DNA from: Charina bottae
Taxonomy: Eukaryota; Chordata; Lepidosauria; Squamata; Charinaidae
DNA length: 64,000 nucleotides
Assembly (NCBI GenBank): GCA_023362775.1
Contig: JALMGJ010000004.1
Span: 57,465,298-57,529,297, forward strand
Reading direction: 5' to 3'
A model generated the notes under the pieces. The model searched no databases. It was not told the origin of the DNA and was given only the letters and a program-made list of their open reading frames with translations. The translations under genes and the position numbers were made by a program. Shown here one piece after another: positions 57,330 through 64,000 of the stretch. The first letter of the stretch is position 1; each line of letters opens with the position of its first letter.

Positions 57330-58500
57330 CTTAAGGGAGAATATTCCAGAGGGCAGGCACTATGGCAGAGAAGGCATGCCTTCTAGTCCCTGCCAAATGA
57401 TATTCCTTGGCTGACGGGACCCATAGCATACTCAACCTACCAGACCGAATTGGACGGGTAGAAACAACTGAGAGAAGATGGACCTTTAGGTAACCCGGTC
57501 CCAAGCCATGAAGGACTTTAAAGGCGACAACCACACCTTGAATTGCACCCGGAAGCACACTGGCAACCAATGCAGCTCACGTAGTAGTGGTGTTACATTT
57601 ACTACCCATGTAACTGTATCCCATGCATTCTGTACCCATGCATTCTGTACCAGTTGAAGCTTCCAAATGCTCTTTAAGGCAGCCCCATGTAAAGCGCATT
57701 GCAGTAATCCAGATGGGAGGTCACGAGGGCATGAGTGACTATGAGCAAAGCCTCTCGGTCCAGGAATGGGCACAACTGACACACAACCCGAAGGTGTGCA
57801 AAGGCCCTCCTAGCTATGGCTGCCACCTGCTCTTCAAACAGGAGCCTTGAGTCTACGAGGACCCCCAGATTGTGTCCTGGGTCTGTCTGGGGCAGTGCAA
57901 CCCCATCCAGGACCAACAATGGAAAAAACTTGTCACCGGAAGGCCCACATATCCAAAGCCGCTCAATCTGGTGACGTCTCTGCCTCCCGGGAGCTCTTAC
58001 CGTTGACTGTGAAACACTGTTTGCGATCTCCTGGCTGCAAACTACCGTTCCGGAGGACAAATGGGATGATTCTGAGTGTTCTCCTTGATCTGGAGAACAG
58101 TTCTGGGCTGATGGTATTGATGATCAATACCATTATCAATTGTATCGAAGGCTGATGAGAGGTCAAGAAGAGCAAGGATGGTTGCACTGACCCCATCCCG
58201 CTCCTGCCAGAGGTCATCTAAGAGAGTGATCAATGCTGTTTCAGTCCCGTAACCAGGCCTGGACCTTGAGTGAAAAGGGTCCAGATAATCCGCTTCATCC
58301 AGGATCCTCTGCAGCTGCCACGCGACCACTCTCTCCACAACCTTCCCTAAAAAGGGGAGGTTGGAGACTGGATGAAAACTATCCAGACTGGTTGGGTTGA
58401 GTGATGGCCCCTTGAGGAGAGGGTGCACCTACTTAAGACCCGATGAAACCACCCCCTCCCTCAAGGAATTATTAACCACCGCCCAGACCCAATCATCCAC
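57330..58500 (-). pseudogene. Copy Z reverse transcriptase, palm deleted
   Basis: Upstream part: SLDSFHPVSNLPFLGKVVER, LDEADYLDPFHSRSRPGYGT and LALLDLSSAFDTIDN. It should then run through the YADD palm, but instead passes into about 130 bp of unplaced text with a fold-back at 58111-58133. It then resumes at IERLWICGPS and LVLDGVALPQTDPGHNLGVL, DYCNALYMGLP, LHWLPVCFRVQFKV and LWNILP. The YADD box is missing, so no RT activity is possible, and several frame changes follow. Confidence 0.8.
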
Positions 58501-58564
58501 CTCCTCCCGGGCAGCCTTAATCAGCCAGGAGGGACACGGATCTAATACAGAGGTGGCTGAACTA

Positions 58565-58565
58565 T

Positions 58566-58612
<47 letters not shown>

Positions 58613-58648
58613 TTATTTCAATTTATTCCCCGCCCATCTCCCTTGCAA
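58565..58648 (-). mobile_element. L2 tail insertion inside copy Z
   Basis: 84 bp: (TTTA)n followed by TTCCCCGCCCATCTCCC, the minus-strand L2 3' end. The 6-mer GAACTA flanks it at 58559-58564 and 58649-58654 as a target duplication. The L2 text of copy Z continues directly on both sides. Confidence 0.85.
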
Positions 58649-59246
58649 GAACTAGCAGCTGCAAGGGCCCTGTCTACTTCCTCAGGTGCAACAGGATCAA
58701 ACTCCCCCCAGATAACCATGCAAGACTTAGCCCCCGTAGCCTCCACTGGTGCTGCCATAAAGCTGGAGTCCAACGTAGAGCAAATGCGAGTGACTTTATC
58801 TGCTAGATGTACAGCATATTTCTCACAGTGACCCTGTAGGTGAAACCCTATATTACTCTCTCCAAGGAGGGACTAGGTCACCCAAAATAGGACCGCCAGG
58901 TGACAGTCTGCGGACGCAATAAGAGTGGAGAAATAACCACATTTCGCCACTCTTACCACCATGAGGCAGGCTCTAATAGCAGCTCTAGCTCGTGTTCGAT
59001 CGTCTTCACTCCCCATCTTCCACCAGTGACTCTCTAGGTGTCTCTTAGCCCTGTTAAGCTTCCTCAGCTCTTCCATATACTATGGGGTGCTACGGGAGCC
59101 ATGGGCACAGAGAGGCCACTTAGGCACAATCCGATCCAAAGCCACGGCCGCTCTCTCATTCCATGTGGCCACCAAGGCTTTGGTCGGACCATGCAGCAGA
59201 CTTCCTGGAAAAACCCCAAGCTCCCTCTGAAATCCAACTGGGTCCA

Positions 59247-59880
59247 TCAGTCGCCTGGGGCAGACCGATATAATAGGCCCAGCCTCCCTACAGAGGGGGT
59301 GGCACCAGAGAATTGGAGGCTCACCAGGAAGTGATCTGACCATGACAGGGGAGAAACCAATACCTCCCCCAATTTCAGAACACTCTGCCACTGCTCTGAC
59401 AGAAAAACCAGGTCAGGTGAATGACCACTATTATGCGTCAGGCCCTGGATGACTTGGGACAGGCCCATGGCTGTCATGATGGCCATGAACTCCCAAGCTA
59501 CCTCAGACCCCATGCCCAGAGATGGCAAGTTGAAGTCCCTCAAGACCATAAGCCTGGGGAATTCCACTGCCAACCCGGCCATGGAGTCAAGAAGCTCAGG
59601 CAGGGAGGTTGCTAGGCAGCAGGGAGGCTGGTACAATAGCAACCGTCCCAACTGATCCCTAGTGCCCAACTTAATAAAGAGGGTCTCGCACCCGGCAATC
59701 TTGAGGAGCAGTGCCCCTGGATGCCTCCCAAGTATCTTGGATGACAACCACCACCCCACTGCCCCTACCTTGGGGTCTCGGCTGGTGCCACACCCGGAAA
59801 CCAGCTGGGCACACCTTCTCCCAGCTAGGTCTCCATAATACATGCCAGGTCAACTTTCTCATCCATGATCAGATCATGGA
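59247..59880 (-). pseudogene. Copy Z AP-type endonuclease
   Basis: On the minus strand the text includes a Gly-rich segment (GRGSGVVVVIQDTWEASRG, in an adjacent frame), TLFIKLGTRDQLGRLLLYQP, then PRLMVLRDFNLPSLGMGSEV, HNSGHSPDLVFLSEQ and PLSWSDHFLVSLQF. These are the conserved GDFN, DLVF and SDH endonuclease motifs. The Gly of GDFN is Arg here, while Asp, Asn and the SDH histidine are kept. A frameshift near 59670-59840 separates the N-terminal part. It would nick the target DNA in an active L2. Confidence 0.85.
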
Positions 59881-60268
59881 TGAGGGTGTCCTTATTACAT
59901 ATTCAGTAGCAGCATTCAGTAGCAGCAGCTGACAACCCAGGGCCTTGAAAGTCTGCCATCCAGGGCCCAGGAGTGAGTTTGAGGGGCTGGAATGTACCAC
60001 AGGAACAATATACCTGTGGCCCATTCCTCGTAAATGACTTGCCCCTTGTCTCCTGCCATTTCTCCCTCTACCCATAACTACTGAGATGTTATAGCCTGCC
60101 CTCATCTCTTCAGAGCCCTCTCCCCTCTCCTGTCCATCACGGTCCATGCCCAGGCCCACCCCCCACCTCACACATAACCTGCAATCCACCAATTGGCTCC
60201 TTAATGCCCAAGGCACTTCTGCAATATTCAGCACTCAGCGCCTCCAGCTAATTAAGGGCCACTTCTCC

Positions 60269-61027
60269 TCATCCCTCCATCCACCAACCATACCATGCCA
60301 TAAACCAGTCTCCTCTCACCAGACTGCTTAGGTCCCAATTACACAATCCCAGTGATTCAAAAAACCCTTCCCTGGCTCTCACCCATGGGCAGGGAGACAG
60401 AATCACAGGGAACAACCTAGCTTCCAACTTTACCAACCATTCCAATACAGTTCTTTCAATCAAGTCCTCTTGGGTCACAATGACTACCGACTGAGAACAG
60501 TTCATGTGGATAGCTATTAACAGTGCCTTCCAGCTCTCAGCCAAGGGGGAGGCAAAATGGCTACCCGCCCGCATGGGGGAAGGAACTGCAGCTACAGGGC
60601 CCCAGCAATTGCAACCAGCCTGCTCCAGCCCTGCTTCCACCACAGCAAAATCCCTCACCTCCATGCGACTGTGATAGAAAAAGGTAGCCTTCATCTACAG
60701 TCCAGCAGAATCGTCCTCCTCATCTCCTTGCTCCACAGCACAGTCCCTGCCGCAGGCCAGTAAGGGCTTCCTCCATTGTCGGTGCCAGCTTCCTTCCCAC
60801 CCCCACGTCACCAATTGATGCAAAATGCATGGAGCACTTCCTGTGCGAGGCTGCCAATCCATGTTCCTGGTGGTCCCACAGTCCAGCTGCCGCCGGCTCC
60901 AATCCTCCAAGGCCAGTTCTCCAAGCTGCGATCCAGCCACAGATCCAGGTAAGGGAATGGACCCTGGATGCCACACGCAATCCTGTTCCAAGCTGCCAAA
61001 CAGCCCAGCAAGAATTAGAAACCACAT
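60269..61027 (-). pseudogene. Copy Z ORF1-like region with one stop
   Basis: Two open frames on the minus strand (61027-60695 and 60694-60269) are in the same phase and separated by a single TAG, together about 250 codons. This is where L2 ORF1 should lie, upstream of the endonuclease. I recognise no motif in it, neither an esterase-like GDS nor a clear coiled coil, so the assignment rests on position. It may also be a 5' untranslated region that happens to be open. Confidence 0.45.
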
Positions 61028-61201
61028 GGGCCAGATGGAAAACCAGGCCAGTTAGGTCTGGTCAGGAAGCAACCCCAAGAGACTCCTCCATCATACAGTC
61101 TGAATCTCCAAATCTCTAACCCTCCACAACATACTAAAACCCTCCAACAAACTGCACCCATTCTAAACATAGATACTGACACATCTTTAAAAAAAAATGA
61201 T

Positions 61202-61436
61202 GCCCTTTCTCCTACAGTTCTGGAAAGCTTTGAAAACCCAGGCCTGGGGTTGATGTTTATTATTTGTTCATTGGTCCCTGTTTTGTTTTGTAGTTTTTGC
61301 TGTCTATTATATTATTTTAGTCTGGGCTGTCTGCGTGATTCAATGTTTTTACCTGTTTTTATCTTTTCCCTAGTTTGTACACTACCCAGAATCCACTGGA
61401 GTTGGGTGACCAATAAATTTAAATAAATAAATAATC
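61202..61436 (+). mobile_element. L2-clade LINE (copy Y), second piece
   Basis: It resumes the frame of copy Y (ALSPTVLESFENPGLG after the target duplication) and runs through the 3' untranslated part to a plus-strand L2 end: TCCACTGGAGTTGGGTGACC, AATAAATTT and AAATA repeats. Together with 56641-57062 it gives an element of about 650 bp. Confidence 0.8.
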
Positions 61437-61800
61437 TCTGCAGTTTCTCAGCAGCTAACCTTCTGGCCTGGATTTCACTATTAGGGACTGGGTAACTTTA
61501 AACAAACCTGCCAGATGGTTATCAGTAGATTCAGTAAGAGTGAAGAAGTAAGCCATCTGTGCTTTTATTACTAACATGGTGTTGACATGAATTTGAGCTC
61601 TTACCTGTGCTAAATCTCATTTATTCTTACACCGATATCTCTCTAGGCATCTCTTCTGCGTCATCTCCAAGATCTAAGGATCTCTCTTGGGTTCCTGGGG
61701 CAGATTAATCCAATAGGTTCTTCCTCCATGTGCAAAATTGTGACATCAAAAAACTCCCAGAAGACAAGTGAGTGACCTAACCAATAATATTATAAACAAA
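61437..61800 (-). mobile_element. Old L2 (copy X), right piece
   Basis: This segment aligns by eye with 58798-59390 of copy Z in the same orientation, through shared text such as CAGTAAGAGTGAAGAAGTAA against CAATAAGAGTGGAGAAATAA, CTCTAGGCATCTCTT against CTCTAGGTGTCTCTT, and a closing GTGACC(T)A motif. It is the endonuclease-to-RT linker of L2 and so the upstream continuation of the piece ending at 56640. The right edge is vague. Confidence 0.7.
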
Positions 61801-64000
61801 TCATCAAGAATTCTGCACTAGTTGAAAATCCTACTGTACATTGTTTTCAAGGATCATTATAGCAATTTAACCTGGAGGTTATTAGTCTGTGGATTATTAT
61901 GACTAAGCTTTTCCTATCTAATAGAGTCGATCTGATGAACCAACCAAACCTTGTAAAAAGTGCTCTGAGCCATTCAGGCAACCTGAGTTTCTAATCCTGA
62001 TGTTGGATTACAGTATATCTAGGTTGCAGCTCTGCTACTTCAAGAAATACAAGATGGCCATCCAGAAAATACCTGTGTGATGTTTTCTATGGGAGACTCA
62101 ATGGAACTTTATCCGCTCATTTGAAAGTGCAAGAGTAGTTAAAAAAAAAAGCATTTCTCAAGAGGTGACAGAGATCTGCTTTTTCATACTAAAACAGAAG
62201 TGTATTGTTTCAGAACGGAGAAAGCATTATAAAATATATTACAAGAAAAACAGCTTGCTTCCTTACACCACTTTCTGACAGTATTCAAAGTGTTTTGTTT
62301 GTGAGCTGAAATTCCAGCAACAAATATCCATGATGTTACCTGGCAGACTTTTTCATTTCACTAAATAGCACACCATCTAGCCTATTTCTAATTATTTTTG
62401 GGTATTAATCTGGCAGTAAGCCCTCTGCCTTTCTTGACATTTTCCTAGAAAGTGAGCTGCACATCTACCAGTGAACAATTTTAATGAAGCCGGTTTGGTC
62501 TATTGAATATAAAATAATACCTTTTTGAGCAGGGAAGGGGGCGAGTCTGAACATTTTAGTAATAATAAGCTATATCAAGCCACTTGAATTGCCACATTGA
62601 ATTGCTCTGTAAGTCATTCCCTTGAAGTGAAATTAATAGGTGATATTTAGTTTTTAGAAGTGGATATCACAGTACTTGAACCAATTTGAACCAATTTGAA
62701 ATTGTTAACAGAACAAATGATGTTATCCAGATGTTAACAAGATGTTCCAAAAATATTAAACATCCCACACTTAAAAACAGTCAATAATTGGAAATTCCCA
62801 TTTCATAATATCATCATTTAATCAAGTTATTCTTATGTGCCTGAAAATAATTGTCTAAAAATATCACGAAGCGTATACACTGTAACATTATGTATGTGTA
62901 AGACATTCATACAGTCAAAATGTATTTCAGTGACATACTATGATGCAAGCAATAAAACTACATTTGATTATGAATTTCATAGAGGAAACCTAAGTGCATT
63001 ATATCTGTTGGCTTCTTGTTTTCCTGAAATAATGTGTTAATTGGAATTAGAATTCTGATGGCAAAAACAATTTATGTTATATTTGTTTTACAGTTTTTTA
63101 AATTTAAGGTAAGATATCACCTTCAAATTTCTTTCTTTTAAATAAATAAATAATATATGCATAAGCAGTATTCTTGTTTTAGGGTGTCAGCTTAAACAAT
63201 TAGAAAGAAAAGTGTCCTTTTCCATAATCCACATATTCTTTTTAATCCATGTTATATATAAAAGCAGATTTTGTAGTGGGTACTATAGTCAAATATATCA
63301 CCCCACAGAATTATCCTCTATATGTAGGCTACAGTATATCTAGAACTGGAATTTTGGTTCAGTCTAAGCTCAGGTATAAGATGTAAAGACATCATTGACA
63401 AAGGACAATGATTGTTTTATCAACATGGTTTTGCATAAATCACACCCAAGTTTTGGATGGTACCTAGATTAAACAAAATATGGGAGGAAATACAGAGCTT
63501 GACCAAACCTAAAAGCATGTCCATGTTTGAGTAGAAAGCAGTCTTAATTAACATATTCAGTGATAGATTGCTACATGACTAATGACCAGAAGGCACAGGG
63601 TCATTACCAAGAACCAGTGGACAAAAGCCAAATGCTCATTCTCTCATATGAAGATATTGCAGAACATTGTTATCTATAGTCAGCATTCCAACGATCAGAA
63701 GGAAACAGTTTGTCCCAATGCCTCCCTTCTAAAAAGTATAATAACATTGTATTAACATCCAGATTTGAACTAACTGAAAATTTCTAGTCATCCTACCAGG
63801 TAGTATAGAGAAAATGAACCAGTTAATTCAGCAAGTTCAGTTCTGTCTTGCTCTGTTGCCCTATTTCATCTCTCTCAATACTTCTTGTGCTAAGCACATG
63901 AATGCCCTGGAGATTAAGGAGCAACAAGATATTTTTCTGGTAAGTATTTAACTAATGGATAGGGTTCCCCCTGTTTGCCTTAGTGAGAAAGCAGAGTTGA
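61801..64000. other. No gene seen
   Basis: AT-rich unassigned sequence to the end of the window. A 10-bp duplication GAACCAATTT occurs at about 62680-62699. The frame at 62837-63040 has no recognised domain. No exon is supported. Confidence 0.4.

Larger units (their letters stand above)
57063..61195 (-). mobile_element. Near-full-length L2 (copy Z)
   Basis: A 4,133-bp minus-strand L2, the longest LINE in the window. The 3' tail is at 57063 (ATTTATTTATTTAATTT, then AGCCGCCCATC). The 5' region reaches 61195. The 6-mer AATGAT at 57057-57062 and 61196-61201 is the target duplication, and the frame of copy Y resumes exactly after it, which confirms the boundaries. Parts from 5' to 3' on the minus strand are an ORF1-like region (about 61027-60269), an AP-type endonuclease (about 59880-59247), and RT to C-terminus (58500-57330). 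It carries a small L2-tail insertion at 58565-58648 and a gap in the RT palm near 58000-58140. Confidence 0.85.

Overview
This window is vertebrate, almost certainly squamate reptile (snake or lizard), non-coding DNA. I see no convincing host protein-coding exon, tRNA, rRNA or CRISPR array. The evidence for a squamate is the mix of dispersed repeats: Bov-B/RTE LINEs, several L2-clade LINEs with AAAT-repeat tails, tRNA-headed SINEs of the Sauria type, short hAT miniature elements with 8-bp target duplications, an R2/R4-type LINE fragment, and a chromodomain-bearing Gypsy (chromovirus) element.

Layout. 0.8-2.3 kb: inactive Bov-B reverse transcriptase. 4.0-5.7 kb: a second LINE lineage ending in a C2H2 zinc finger, broken by four stops. 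6.4-8.8 kb: a SINE, a truncated L2 (minus) and a perfectly bounded hAT MITE. 8.8-14.7 kb: mostly unassigned. 14.7-17.0 kb: an old minus-strand Bov-B with younger tails inside it, and a 185-bp RTE end with an 11-bp target duplication. 19-22 kb: three SINEs with two kinds of tail. 23.6-24.0 kb: a very GC-rich hAT MITE. 30.1-32.8 kb: a composite SINE, a SINE fragment and an L2. 34.46-38.41 kb: a very young chromovirus with identical LTRs. 38.8-42.5 kb: two more hAT MITEs and an R2/R4-like LINE end. 47.7 kb: a perfect 224-bp palindrome inside a 255-bp insertion. 51-54 kb: a long TTC tract, an L2, and a minisatellite next to a hAT end. 55.3-61.8 kb: a nest of at least five retroelements inserted into one another.

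The most notable objects are: (1) the chromovirus, whose single 989-codon ORF joins gag directly to the end of RNase H, integrase and a chromodomain, so it lacks protease and reverse transcriptase yet has identical LTRs, which implies recent mobilisation in trans; its primer site is complementary to the predicted RNA 5' end, as in self-priming Tf1/sushi elements; (2) the spacer-less palindrome with 15-bp target duplications; (3) the nested LINE block; and (4) the CpG-dense hAT MITE.

Limits: family names come from protein and sequence motifs read by eye, without database searches. Boundaries of old copies are good to a few tens of bases. Boundaries supported by target duplications are exact.
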